Shown here one piece after another: positions 16,939 to 25,575 of a stretch of 64,000 nucleotides of DNA. The notes below the pieces were generated by a model, which was not told the DNA's origin, did no database searches, and saw only the letters and a list, made by a program, of their open reading frames with translations. Origin of the DNA: Butyrivibrio sp. XPD2006 (GTDB lineage: Bacteria > Bacillota > Clostridia > Lachnospirales > Lachnospiraceae); contig NZ_ATVT01000018.1 of assembly GCF_000420865.1 (NCBI RefSeq), positions 1 through 64,000 of the forward strand. The letters run 5' to 3'. Within the stretch, counting starts at the first letter, position 1; the number at the start of each line of letters is the position of its first letter. The translations under genes and the position numbers were made by a program.

Positions 16939-17808
16939 TCACCTTGCCTGTTTAACGTCCCTATGAGACAGATTGAGTCCGTAGTTACCGCCGGATGCCT
17001 TTAATCTGTCGTATAGTTCATTGGCGATAGTTACACTTCTGTGCTGGCCTCCGGTGCATCCGATAGCAACCACCAGCTGATACTTGCCCTCCTGTACATA
17101 TCCCGGTATCAGGAAGTTGAGCATATCTACGAGCTTGTCAACAAATTCTCCGCATGCAGGAAAGCTCTTAACATAGTCCTGTACAGCCTTATCATTACCT
17201 GTCTTGTGCTTGAGCTCATCAATGTAATAAGGGTTTGGAAGGAATCTCACATCAAAGACAAGATCCGCATCTGTCGGAATTCCGTGCTTGAAGCCAAAGC
17301 TCATCACATTGACCATCAGAGAGTTGTACTCCTTGTTCTCGACAAATATCGTGTCCAGCTCCTTCTTGAGTTCTCTTGTGAGGAGATTGGAAGAGTCGAT
17401 GACATAGTCTGCCTTCTTTTTGATCTCGGCAAGAACTTCTCTCTCCTTGGCGATGCCATCCTCCAGTCTGTCTCCGGCGGCATTCATAGGATGAATACGT
17501 CTGGTCTCCTTGTATCTCTTGATGAGCACCTGATCACTTGCATCCATGAAAAGAACCTCAACCGGGATTCCTCTCTCTTTCATGGAATCTATGATTCCCG
17601 AGACACCTTCAAAACTCTGTCCAGCCCTGGCATCAACACCCAAAACAACCTTGGTTATCTCGCTGTTGGGAGCAGATATAAGCTCGGTGAACTTCTCAAT
17701 AAGAGAAACCGGAAGGTTATCAACGCAGTAAAATCCTGCATCTTCAAGCATATTTATGGCTGTGGCCTTTCCTCCGCCACTCATACCTGTAACAATTACA
17801 AATCTCAT
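16939..17808 (-). CDS. rapZ: RapZ (YvcJ) nucleotide-binding protein
   Basis: The 289-residue protein has the N-terminal P-loop domain and the C-terminal RapZ domain with GCTGGQHRSV, the family signature. In enterobacteria RapZ senses glucosamine 6-phosphate and guides RNase E to a small RNA. In Firmicutes YvcJ is an NTPase of less clear role. The P-loop reads GMSGGGKAT, with Ala directly after the Lys where Ser or Thr is normal. The gene follows murB by 22 bases and precedes whiA by 3 bases. Confidence 0.95.
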   Translation of the reverse strand: MRFVIVTGMSGGGKATAINMLEDAGFYCVDNLPVSLIEKFTELISAPNSEITKVVLGVDARAGQSFEGVSGIIDSMKERGIPVEVLFMDASDQVLIKRYKETRRIHPMNAAGDRLEDGIAKEREVLAEIKKKADYVIDSSNLLTRELKKELDTIFVENKEYNSLMVNVMSFGFKHGIPTDADLVFDVRFLPNPYYIDELKHKTGNDKAVQDYVKSFPACGEFVDKLVDMLNFLIPGYVQEGKYQLVVAIGCTGGQHRSVTIANELYDRLKASGGNYGLNLSHRDVKQAR

Positions 17809-17830
17809 CGCTCTGCCCTTTCAAAGCTCC

Positions 17831-18745
17831 TCAGTCAAATTCACCGACCAGGATAACTTCCGGCTCCAACATGACACCGGAATCTTCAAGTACTCTTTTC
17901 TGAACTTCCTTAATTAGTCTGTATATATCCGCAGAAGTTGCCTTGCCCTTGTTTATGACAAAGCCGCAGTGTTTCTCGGAAACCGCTGCATCTCCCACGC
18001 TAAATCCCCTCAGCCCTGCATCCTCAATGAGTTTGCCGGCAAAGTATCCTTCAGGTCTCTTAAATGTAGATCCCGCGCTCGGATACTCAAGGGGCTGCTT
18101 TTCTTTTCTCTTAAGTGCAAGCTCCGTCATAAGGTCCGTTATGTCTTTTTCATTGCCCTTACTAAGCTGCAAAACTGCTGACAAAACGACGTATCCCTCT
18201 CTCTTGAGGGCACTGGTCCTGTAGCCAAAATCACAGTCTGCGGCAGACATCTCCAGAACCTCTCCCTGCGGAGATATAACCCTCACGGCTTTCGTGATAA
18301 GTTTCATCTCTCCGCCGTAAGCGCCTGCATTCATAATCATCGCTCCGCCAATGGTACCGGGAATACCTGCAGCAAACTCAAAGCCTGTCAGGGAATTGTT
18401 TCTGGCAAAAGAGGCTATCCCGGAATTCAGGGCCCCGGCCTGAGCATAAACAGCCGTATCTCCCTCAAGGCGGATCTCAGTAAGCCTCTCAAGGCTTATG
18501 ACTGCGCCTGCATAGCCCTTGTCAGAAACCAGGAGATTACTTCCGTTTCCAAGGAGCATGTAGGGTTCTTTTTTGTCTTTTAACAGAGAAACCACCCTTA
18601 CCAGCTCGTCCTCATTAGCGGGGCGCAAAAATAAGGTGGCAGGCCCACCGCATCTAAACGTGGTGTGCCTGCTCATAGGTTCGTCTGTTACTATATTCTC
18701 TTTTAAAACTATCTGACTTAAAGCGTCGGTAACTTCAATGTTCAC
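17831..18745 (-). CDS. murB: UDP-N-acetylenolpyruvoylglucosamine reductase MurB
   Basis: The 304-residue protein reduces UDP-GlcNAc-enolpyruvate to UDP-MurNAc with NADPH and FAD in peptidoglycan synthesis. Visible family motifs are the FAD-binding GNGSNLLV block, the AGIPGTIGGA block, FGYRTS, and YPSAGSTFKRP with the catalytic Ser. The start is a GTG at 18743-18745 with a GAGGA site seven bases away. It is in the middle of the glucokinase-murB-rapZ-whiA-crh series and is likely cotranscribed. Confidence 0.97.
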   Translation of the reverse strand: MNIEVTDALSQIVLKENIVTDEPMSRHTTFRCGGPATLFLRPANEDELVRVVSLLKDKKEPYMLLGNGSNLLVSDKGYAGAVISLERLTEIRLEGDTAVYAQAGALNSGIASFARNNSLTGFEFAAGIPGTIGGAMIMNAGAYGGEMKLITKAVRVISPQGEVLEMSAADCDFGYRTSALKREGYVVLSAVLQLSKGNEKDITDLMTELALKRKEKQPLEYPSAGSTFKRPEGYFAGKLIEDAGLRGFSVGDAAVSEKHCGFVINKGKATSADIYRLIKEVQKRVLEDSGVMLEPEVILVGEFD

Positions 18746-18763
18746 AATATATCCTCAACAAGA

Positions 18764-19699
18764 TCAGTCGATCACAAGCTTAGCTGCTCCGAATACGCCT
18801 GCATCATTTCCAAGCTTGGCCAGAGCAAACTTAGCGTCAGCACATCCCGGGAATACATACTTCTTGAAGCTTGGCATAAGAAGGTCAAAGAGCATATCTC
18901 CGGCCTTTGAAACACCGCCTCCGAGAACGATGATCTCAGGGTTTGTAACTGAAGCAACTGCTGCGATACCTTTTCCGAGGTAGTAACCATACTGCTCTGC
19001 AGCTTTTACCGCAAGCGGATCACCAGCCTTGGCAGCATCGAAGATGTCTCTGCACTCGAAATCTTTGCCGCGAAGGACGCTGTCCTCAGTTGTTGAAGCA
19101 AGAAGTCTCTTGGCAAGTCTTACTGCACCTGTTGCACTTGCATACATCTCAAAGCATCCGTGATTGCCACATCCGCATGTCTCAGGCTCGTCATCTACAA
19201 GATGAAGATGTCCTATTTCTCCGCCTGATCCCTTGGCACCGTTTAATATCTTGCCGTCAATGATGATTCCACCGCCGACACCGGTTCCAAGTGTTACAAG
19301 GAGCATGTTGGGATAACCCTGTCCGCCGCCCTTCCAGGCCTCACCAAGAGCTGCAACGTTGGCATCATTACCTGCCTTAACAGGGAGCTTTAATTTTGAA
19401 TGAAGCTCATTGACAACGTTTACCTTTTCCCATCCGAGGTTAACTGCCTGATGACACATACCGTCAGAATTAACTGCACCGGGTACGCCGACACCTGCAC
19501 CTACAACCTGTGTATCCTCGATGTTCTTTTCTTTCATCTTGGCTCTGATGGACTCAGCGATATCAGGAATGATATTTACGCCGTGATCCTCAGTTCTTGT
19601 GGGAATCTCCCAAAAATCAACCTTCTCACCTGTCTCTGTAAGAAGACCGATCTTAACTGTTGTTCCTCCAACATCTGCACCAAACACGTATCTTGCCAT
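18764..19699 (-). CDS. ROK-family glucokinase
   Basis: This 311-residue protein has the ATP-binding DVGGTTVKIGL motif at the N-terminus, the ROK sugar-binding EIGHLHL motif and the structural zinc motif CGCGNHGC. ROK glucokinases of Firmicutes phosphorylate glucose that is not taken up by the PTS. This fits an organism with little sugar PTS. Its place between hprK and murB supports a link to carbon control and cell wall supply. Other hexoses are possible substrates. Confidence 0.93.
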   Translation of the reverse strand: MARYVFGADVGGTTVKIGLLTETGEKVDFWEIPTRTEDHGVNIIPDIAESIRAKMKEKNIEDTQVVGAGVGVPGAVNSDGMCHQAVNLGWEKVNVVNELHSKLKLPVKAGNDANVAALGEAWKGGGQGYPNMLLVTLGTGVGGGIIIDGKILNGAKGSGGEIGHLHLVDDEPETCGCGNHGCFEMYASATGAVRLAKRLLASTTEDSVLRGKDFECRDIFDAAKAGDPLAVKAAEQYGYYLGKGIAAVASVTNPEIIVLGGGVSKAGDMLFDLLMPSFKKYVFPGCADAKFALAKLGNDAGVFGAAKLVID

Positions 19700-19728
19700 T
19701 TTATTTCCTCCAATTTTCTATGTGGTCT

Positions 19729-20679
19729 TTATTCATCATCATCATCATCCTCTGACCTTCTTCTGGCCAGAGAGTTCTGTACTCTGTTGTAAAGCTCCTG
19801 AGCTGCATTGTAGCCCATTGCTTTCTGTCTGTGGTTAACTGCTGCCGATTCGCAGATAACAGCCAGGTTTCTTCCGGGACGGATAGGAATCCTGTGGCAT
19901 ACAACCTTGTTTCCAAGGTACTCCGTGTACTCCTCTTCCAGACCCAGTCTGTCGTATTCTTTATCTTTATCCCAGTCCTCGAGCTTGATGACAAGGTCGA
20001 TGTTCTGAGTTTCTTTTACACTTGATACACCGTAAAGTGTCTTGACATCAATGATTCCGACACCGCGCATCTCGATGAAATGCTTGGTTATGTCAGGCGC
20101 TGAACCTATCAGGGTCTCTTCACTCACCCTTCTGATCTCAACAACGTCATCCGATACGAGCCGATGTCCTCTCTTGATAAGCTCTATGGCAGTCTCGGAC
20201 TTACCGATTCCGCTCTCACCTGTAATAAGAACGCCTACACCGAATACATCCACCAAAACCCCGTGGATTGAAATACATGGAGCAAGCTTAACATTGAGCC
20301 ATCTGATGATCTCTGCCATGAACGCAGATGTTGATTTCTTGGTAATAAGTACCGGTACTCTCTCCTCAAGGGCTATCTTCACAAAAAGAGGATCCGGAGC
20401 GAGCTCTCTGCAGAAAACAACTGCCGGGATGTCAAAGGATAAGAACTCCCTGTACATCTTCTCCTTATCTTTTTCGGGAAAATTCTCCATGTAGGTGTAC
20501 TCAACGAAACCGATTACCTGAAGTCTCGTGGCTTCGAAGTGCTCGAAATATCCTGCCAGCTGGAGCGCCGGTCTGTTGATATCCGGCTGGGTGATCCTGA
20601 TCTTCTTGACGTCGATCTCCGGGGTCAGATTTTCAAGCTTCATTTTCTCAATGATGGTTTTAAGACTTACACTTGACAT
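19729..20679 (-). CDS. hprK: HPr kinase/phosphorylase HprK
   Basis: The 316-residue protein has the N-terminal regulatory domain and the C-terminal kinase domain. The Walker A motif is GESGIGKS (154-161), followed by LVSDD and the HprK signature around RGVGIIDV. It phosphorylates HPr or Crh on Ser46 when glycolytic intermediates are high and reverses this when they are low. The C-terminus ends in a short run of Asp from a GAT-type triplet repeat at about 19733-19749. In this window only the Crh-like protein has Ser46. An AGGAGG site precedes the start. Confidence 0.97.
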   Translation of the reverse strand: MSSVSLKTIIEKMKLENLTPEIDVKKIRITQPDINRPALQLAGYFEHFEATRLQVIGFVEYTYMENFPEKDKEKMYREFLSFDIPAVVFCRELAPDPLFVKIALEERVPVLITKKSTSAFMAEIIRWLNVKLAPCISIHGVLVDVFGVGVLITGESGIGKSETAIELIKRGHRLVSDDVVEIRRVSEETLIGSAPDITKHFIEMRGVGIIDVKTLYGVSSVKETQNIDLVIKLEDWDKDKEYDRLGLEEEYTEYLGNKVVCHRIPIRPGRNLAVICESAAVNHRQKAMGYNAAQELYNRVQNSLARRRSEDDDDDE

Positions 20680-20692
20680 GCTATCCTCCTGG

Positions 20693-22378
20693 TTACATGT
20701 TTACATTGAACAGGTTACGAAGTTCATTAACAATATCATTTGAGTCAGCATCAATACATACTGCCTCATTGATCTCTGAAAGAGTCTGCAGATCTTTTTT
20801 ATCTGAACTTGTCATCTCATATCCAATAGTATATACCGAAACTCCAAGACCACCAACTATTGGTGTAATTCTTTTGAGTTCATAACCTGCATTTTGTGCT
20901 CCGTCTGAAAGGACAAAGAGCATGAGATTCGCATCGGGAACGGTCTTGCTCTTTTCAAGAAGCATCTGCATTCCTACAAGAACTGCATCATAGGTAGCAG
21001 TCTGTCCGCCGATCTCAAGGTCTTTTACCGCACCGCTGAAGTATGCTCTCTGCTTGTTGTCGAACTGCTCGATAGGAAGGTTGATGAAAACCCTGTCACT
21101 GTAACTTACAAGTCCTATGTAACTTCCGGAATCGATGTACTGCATTGTATTAAGAAGAGAACTCTTCAATGACTTGATACGTGATCCGTTCATTGAACCT
21201 GAAACATCAGTTACAAATACTGCAATTGTAGGACGTGTTCCGTTCTTGTTGGTCTTCCATACCTTCTGAGCTGCGAGGTAGTCAGCACCTGACATTCCGT
21301 AGTTCTCGGAAGTATACTCCTCGTGGAGGTTGAAGCCTCTCTCTCTAGCCATTTCCTGGCCCTCAGAAGACTGGCAGTATTCAATGAACATATTGGCAAC
21401 TTCTGTTTCCTCTTCATCTGTCCAGATGAATGAGTAAACGGGATGGTCATGACGAACACCGGCAGGAGTGAATACGTAGTTCTTGAGCTCAGGAGTGTTG
21501 ATATATGTCTGCTCCTCCATTACCATAGCATCGATAATTCCCTTTGCTGCTGACTCCTTGAGGATTGATGTTGTGTAAGCAGCTGTGGGAGCGTTGTTCT
21601 GATACTGTACAAGCTGATCTACGGCACTTGATGAAAGAGGATCGGCATTATCAAATGCATGGAGCATTGAGCAGAGGATGTTCATACCTGTCGCAGATGT
21701 ATATGGGTTGGTGTAAGCAAATACCAGGTCACCGGCATTAGCTGCCTTAAGAACACCGTCAACGGTTACATCGCCGTACTTGGCTGTATAATCATCATAA
21801 ACCTTTTTGGACATAAGGACTCCGGCCGTGTTGCCTGCGATCCTGTCTGTGAGCTTGGTGGTCTTAACACCGCTTGCCTCAAGCATCTCACCCCACATCT
21901 CATTGGATGGGATGTAAAGGTCCGGCTGATATCCGCCCTCTGTGATATAGGTAAGGGTCTCACCTGATGAAATCTTTCTGATTGAAACGGAAACGCTCTT
22001 TCCGTCTACTGTGTATCCCGCCTTGTTGAACTTCTGACCAACAGCAACAAGCCACTCGTCAGGATAAGATTTACCGCTGAATTCCGAAGGAGCAGCGATC
22101 TCAATATTTATGCTGCCGCTTCCCTGAAGCATCATGTCAAATGTATCAATGCTTGCAAGCGAGTCCGCTACAGAAGCTTCTGACATATCAACATCAAGCC
22201 TTGCAGGAACAGTTGTAGGATTGATCTTCTTAACAAAAGTATTGAGCTCTGTTACGGCGTCGTCATAGCTCAGAGAATTGTTCAGTGTGTTGTTGCTTGT
22301 TACGTTACTTGTGCAGCCGGTTACTGTAAGAGCAAGTACTGCTGCCATCAATGCTTTAATATACTTTCTTTTCTTCAA
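20693..22378 (-). CDS. Lipoprotein with substrate-binding and von Willebrand A domains
   Basis: The 561-residue protein starts with a lipoprotein signal peptide (lipobox VTGC, Cys22). Residues about 30-360 look like an extracellular solute-binding domain. Residues about 365-561 are a von Willebrand A domain with a full MIDAS: DVSGS, the Thr in QTATYDA, and the Asp in VLSDG. Such proteins sit on the outer face of the membrane and bind a partner through a metal. Similar PBP-vWA proteins in Firmicutes are often next to TelA/XpaC-type genes, and two small membrane or coiled-coil proteins follow that pattern here. The ligand is unknown. Confidence 0.85.
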   Translation of the reverse strand: MKKRKYIKALMAAVLALTVTGCTSNVTSNNTLNNSLSYDDAVTELNTFVKKINPTTVPARLDVDMSEASVADSLASIDTFDMMLQGSGSINIEIAAPSEFSGKSYPDEWLVAVGQKFNKAGYTVDGKSVSVSIRKISSGETLTYITEGGYQPDLYIPSNEMWGEMLEASGVKTTKLTDRIAGNTAGVLMSKKVYDDYTAKYGDVTVDGVLKAANAGDLVFAYTNPYTSATGMNILCSMLHAFDNADPLSSSAVDQLVQYQNNAPTAAYTTSILKESAAKGIIDAMVMEEQTYINTPELKNYVFTPAGVRHDHPVYSFIWTDEEETEVANMFIEYCQSSEGQEMARERGFNLHEEYTSENYGMSGADYLAAQKVWKTNKNGTRPTIAVFVTDVSGSMNGSRIKSLKSSLLNTMQYIDSGSYIGLVSYSDRVFINLPIEQFDNKQRAYFSGAVKDLEIGGQTATYDAVLVGMQMLLEKSKTVPDANLMLFVLSDGAQNAGYELKRITPIVGGLGVSVYTIGYEMTSSDKKDLQTLSEINEAVCIDADSNDIVNELRNLFNVNM

Positions 22379-22406
22379 TGTCTTTTCCTCACAAATTCAT
22401 AATATA

Positions 22407-23108
22407 TCAGTCATAACTATGTCTCAGTGACTGGCCGATAGCATCGGCATAATCCCGGATCATGGTAACTGCATCCGTATCCTCATTCTGCTCGTTGGTG
22501 TATCTTGCAAGCTCGAGCAGGAACTTCTTGGCATTATTCAAAATCTCATCGTTGTTGCGGATTATCTTATCGGCTTCCCCTTTGAATTCTCCCGAATTCT
22601 CAAGAGCAACATACAAATTGACCACTCCGCGGCAATTGTGATAGAGCGCGTTCTTGGCCTGGGAGATTATCTCCTTCATGCTCTCAAACTCAGTCATATC
22701 GTTGAACTTAAAGAGCTTGTCATTTCTCTCAACAAACTCGTCCATGTCCGACATTGCTTTAAGAAGCTCCTGTCCAACCGGAACAAAGTTTTCTTCCTCT
22801 TCCATCAGCTGGCTTACGAGGCCCTTTACGTCTTCTTTCTTTTTGCGGATCTCTTCTTCCTCAGCTGCTGCCTGTCTGGCCAAAGTCTCTTTTTCCTTCC
22901 TGTCACGGATCACCTTGGCGATGATCGGAACGAAGGTCAAAAGACATCCCGCGGCGAGGGCAACAAGGCCAACAATTGTAAGTATCCTGAATGCCCCGAT
23001 TCCGACTGAAATGATCATGTCTCCCGCATTGACCAAAAGAGCTGTTGTCAGCGCTATACCGGCCAGAAGAAGTACTACCCCAACAATCAATCCATTCTTC
23101 TTTTTCAT
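22407..23108 (-). CDS. Membrane protein with two N-terminal helices and coiled coil, unknown function
   Basis: The 233-residue protein has two membrane helices (about 5-28 and 38-65), a highly charged stretch (about 68-100) and a helical cytoplasmic domain. The layout resembles XpaC-like proteins that accompany toxic-anion-resistance genes, but I cannot confirm the family by eye. Its ATG overlaps the stop of the 153-residue gene by four bases, so the two are translationally coupled. It is followed by the PBP-vWA lipoprotein 28 bases later. Confidence 0.75.
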   Translation of the reverse strand: MKKKNGLIVGVVLLLAGIALTTALLVNAGDMIISVGIGAFRILTIVGLVALAAGCLLTFVPIIAKVIRDRKEKETLARQAAAEEEEIRKKKEDVKGLVSQLMEEEENFVPVGQELLKAMSDMDEFVERNDKLFKFNDMTEFESMKEIISQAKNALYHNCRGVVNLYVALENSGEFKGEADKIIRNNDEILNNAKKFLLELARYTNEQNEDTDAVTMIRDYADAIGQSLRHSYD

Positions 23109-23566
23109 AGCTTATAACCATCTCCCTTTTCTATCATTGAAAGAAGATTTACTACATCCAATGTCTTTTTATGTTTCTGAGCAAGTGTCAGTGTATCCAG
23201 TGCTGTACGGGCACTGTCCAGCTGCGCGCCGATCGCATTTTTGTATGTCTCTACGGTGGCTGATGCATGCTGAAGCTGCACGTGGCTCATCCTGAGGGAC
23301 TCCGAAAGCTCTTTTCCCCCTGCAGTCTCTTCGGAAATCACTTCCTCAAGCCTTGCAAGGTCCTCGGAAATCGACGCTCCGACTTTGGTAAAAGAGCTGT
23401 CGTTAACCTTGAGCTGGATTATATATGCGTTAAGCCCTTTTATGGCAGACTCGATGGTAGCTGCCTTTGGTGCCAAAACCATCGAATATCTTTTTTGCAT
23501 TTTATCGATCTGCTCGGGATATCCGGCTATCTTCCTCTGGAGCAGTAAAACTTCAGGGTTCATCAT
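23105..23566 (-). CDS. Small coiled-coil protein, unknown function
   Basis: This 153-residue protein has no membrane segment or signal peptide and is predicted to be nearly all helix (heptad-like stretches around 10-50 and 65-140). It might correspond to a shortened TelA-like partner of the downstream membrane protein, but no diagnostic motif is visible. It overlaps the next gene by four bases. Two adjacent Met codons make the exact start uncertain by one residue. Confidence 0.7.
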   Translation of the reverse strand: MMNPEVLLLQRKIAGYPEQIDKMQKRYSMVLAPKAATIESAIKGLNAYIIQLKVNDSSFTKVGASISEDLARLEEVISEETAGGKELSESLRMSHVQLQHASATVETYKNAIGAQLDSARTALDTLTLAQKHKKTLDVVNLLSMIEKGDGYKL

Positions 23567-23613
23567 TGCGATTCAACAAAATTTCCTCTCAACAATCTGT
23601 GAGATATTATATA

Positions 23614-25311
23614 TTATTCGACCGGAATTTGCACCCATGAAACAGCATTTACTTCTATAGAATAGTTTGCTTTTGAAAGCTTCTTGTCTATTGCCGCTTT
23701 TGATTCCAATTCTATGGAATAAGCGTCTTCCAGGTCTGAAATCTGTTGCGAGCTCATATTCGAATCTATTACATAATATGGTTTATATATGTAAGAATCG
23801 TCCTCCCTTTCTCTTATTTCATATCTGTATAGCGCACTCAGTCTTGCGATTTCCTGTTCTGATGCAAGTTTTTGAAGCATCTTCCAATCTTCCTCAGGGA
23901 AGTTGACCACTTCAGCCTGATCAGTGAGTGAAGACATTTTTAATTCCTGTAAATAGCTATACTCCTTGAGAAGTTCAGCATCATCTGTGAGCATATACTG
24001 TACATAATACTGACATCCCGGAGTGAAATCGTGGGCAAACTGCATTCTTCCTAACATAGATATCTTGGCGAAGTCCTTTATGTCCAGTGAAATTGCCTCG
24101 CCAACCATTACTCCATCAGATGCGCTTGTCACCGGAATGATAATGTATCCGACAATAGTTCCCTCACTGCATAGCGCGTATCGGATAAGTACACCTCTTG
24201 TGCCACCTTCCATTGAGACAGACGGAAGGAGCGCATACTCACAGTCCACTTCATCAAGATCAAACTCCGAAGCAGCAATCACCATGGCTTCCTTGATCTC
24301 AGGCAAAGTGTTTCTGTCTTCCTCGGGCATCTCGCAAACGCCGTCCCAAACAGCGCTCGCAACACTATAAAACTCGTTTTGAATATTGAAGGGATTGCTG
24401 ATCTCTTCGCTGATGGTAATTTCCCTCTCGTTCATCAGCAGTTCATTTAAATTTCCGTTGCTGGATAATCCCTCCGGAATCTCCGGAAGCTCCACGGCCT
24501 TATTTAATACGGTATCAATACTGAGTTCGAAATGAAAGCTCTCAGACTCAGATCCATAATGAATGCCGTTGGATTCATGTTCATTTGATGTATACCCACC
24601 AAATAAAGCACTTTGCAATTCGTGAGTTTTGCAATCAAAATAATAATGCGCAGATGAGAGTTTTTTGCTGCCGATGATATTTCCTGAAAAAGCAGCTCTT
24701 GCATCTGAAAAGTCTCCCTCCAGAGCGACATAATAACTATCGCCTGCTTTTGAAAACTTCTTGACCGTCTTACCGTCAAGGCTGGCCAGCAGTAGTCTTT
24801 CAATATCTATCGTTCCGCAGATACCATCGTCACCGTAATAAACAAACCTGTCTTTTGTATCAGCTCCCTGCGTTGTCTTGTAATATGTATAACTTGCCTG
24901 TTTATGCTCATCATCATATTTGTTTCCAAAGTCTCTGAAATAGCTGGAGTGTTTATATTCTACCTCCCCGTTAAGAATACTGCTTGAATTCCCGTCATCA
25001 TCGCGAAAGATTTCATATTCCACAGGGCCTTCTGCACTGCTTTTAATCTTGCTGTCAGTGCCCACTATTCCGATAGTGTGTGAATAAGAATAACTATACT
25101 CACCTGAAACTTTTAAATACTTGGCATATCTGATATTCTCCAGTGCACCTTCAAACAGCCTTGCCACACTGATCTCTTCATCATCAAAAGTATGAACCTC
25201 ATTTATTGTATCAACCTTTGGCGGCTCATGGGTTGAAGTTGTCTGGCATCCTGTGATCGCAGTTGCTGCGCATGTTAATGCCAGTATTATTCCCATAAAC
25301 TTCTTTTTCAT
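23614..25311 (-). CDS. Large lipoprotein, unknown function
   Basis: The 565-residue protein begins with a lipoprotein signal peptide (lipobox AITGCQ). The rest is hydrophilic and beta-rich in the first 300 residues (YSYSYSH, YYFDCKTHELQSALFGGYTS), resembling LolA/LppX-like lipoproteins. A more helical C-terminal part follows. I do not recognise a defined family. It is the first gene of a four-gene minus-strand series ending in the PBP-vWA lipoprotein, so it may be part of the same surface complex. Confidence 0.75.
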   Translation of the reverse strand: MKKKFMGIILALTCAATAITGCQTTSTHEPPKVDTINEVHTFDDEEISVARLFEGALENIRYAKYLKVSGEYSYSYSHTIGIVGTDSKIKSSAEGPVEYEIFRDDDGNSSSILNGEVEYKHSSYFRDFGNKYDDEHKQASYTYYKTTQGADTKDRFVYYGDDGICGTIDIERLLLASLDGKTVKKFSKAGDSYYVALEGDFSDARAAFSGNIIGSKKLSSAHYYFDCKTHELQSALFGGYTSNEHESNGIHYGSESESFHFELSIDTVLNKAVELPEIPEGLSSNGNLNELLMNEREITISEEISNPFNIQNEFYSVASAVWDGVCEMPEEDRNTLPEIKEAMVIAASEFDLDEVDCEYALLPSVSMEGGTRGVLIRYALCSEGTIVGYIIIPVTSASDGVMVGEAISLDIKDFAKISMLGRMQFAHDFTPGCQYYVQYMLTDDAELLKEYSYLQELKMSSLTDQAEVVNFPEEDWKMLQKLASEQEIARLSALYRYEIREREDDSYIYKPYYVIDSNMSSQQISDLEDAYSIELESKAAIDKKLSKANYSIEVNAVSWVQIPVE

Positions 25312-25466
25312 ATATAAATCTTTAAATCCTTTAATTTAGTCCTGTAAATTTATACAAGCTTCTATCAGTGACAGAATATTTTCATCTGTCCACTGGTCTG
25401 CACTGGTATACATGTGATCCCCTTTGGAAATGCCCATATAAATACCGGAGCCAATGGACAGTATAA

Positions 25467-25489
25467 CGGGCGCCGCACTTCGGCGCCCG
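25467..25489. other. GC-rich perfect hairpin between uvrC and the lipoprotein gene
   Basis: CGGGCGCCG (25467-25475) and CGGCGCCCG (25481-25489) form a 9-base stem with a 5-base loop. On either strand it lacks a good T run, so it is not a classical terminator. The surrounding gap (25312-25575) holds no convincing gene. Confidence 0.5.
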
Positions 25490-25575
25490 AGTAGCCTTTG
25501 GATCCGGCACTAATATTAGCATATCCAAAGACAGTGGGCAGATATCACCCTCTGCCTTATACACAGTTAACAGCT

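Noticed and set aside
25336..25437. 33-codon minus-strand ORF (MGISKGDHMYTS...) in the gap after uvrC
   Set aside because: The sequence looks protein-like but there is no ribosome binding site and no homology that I recognise.
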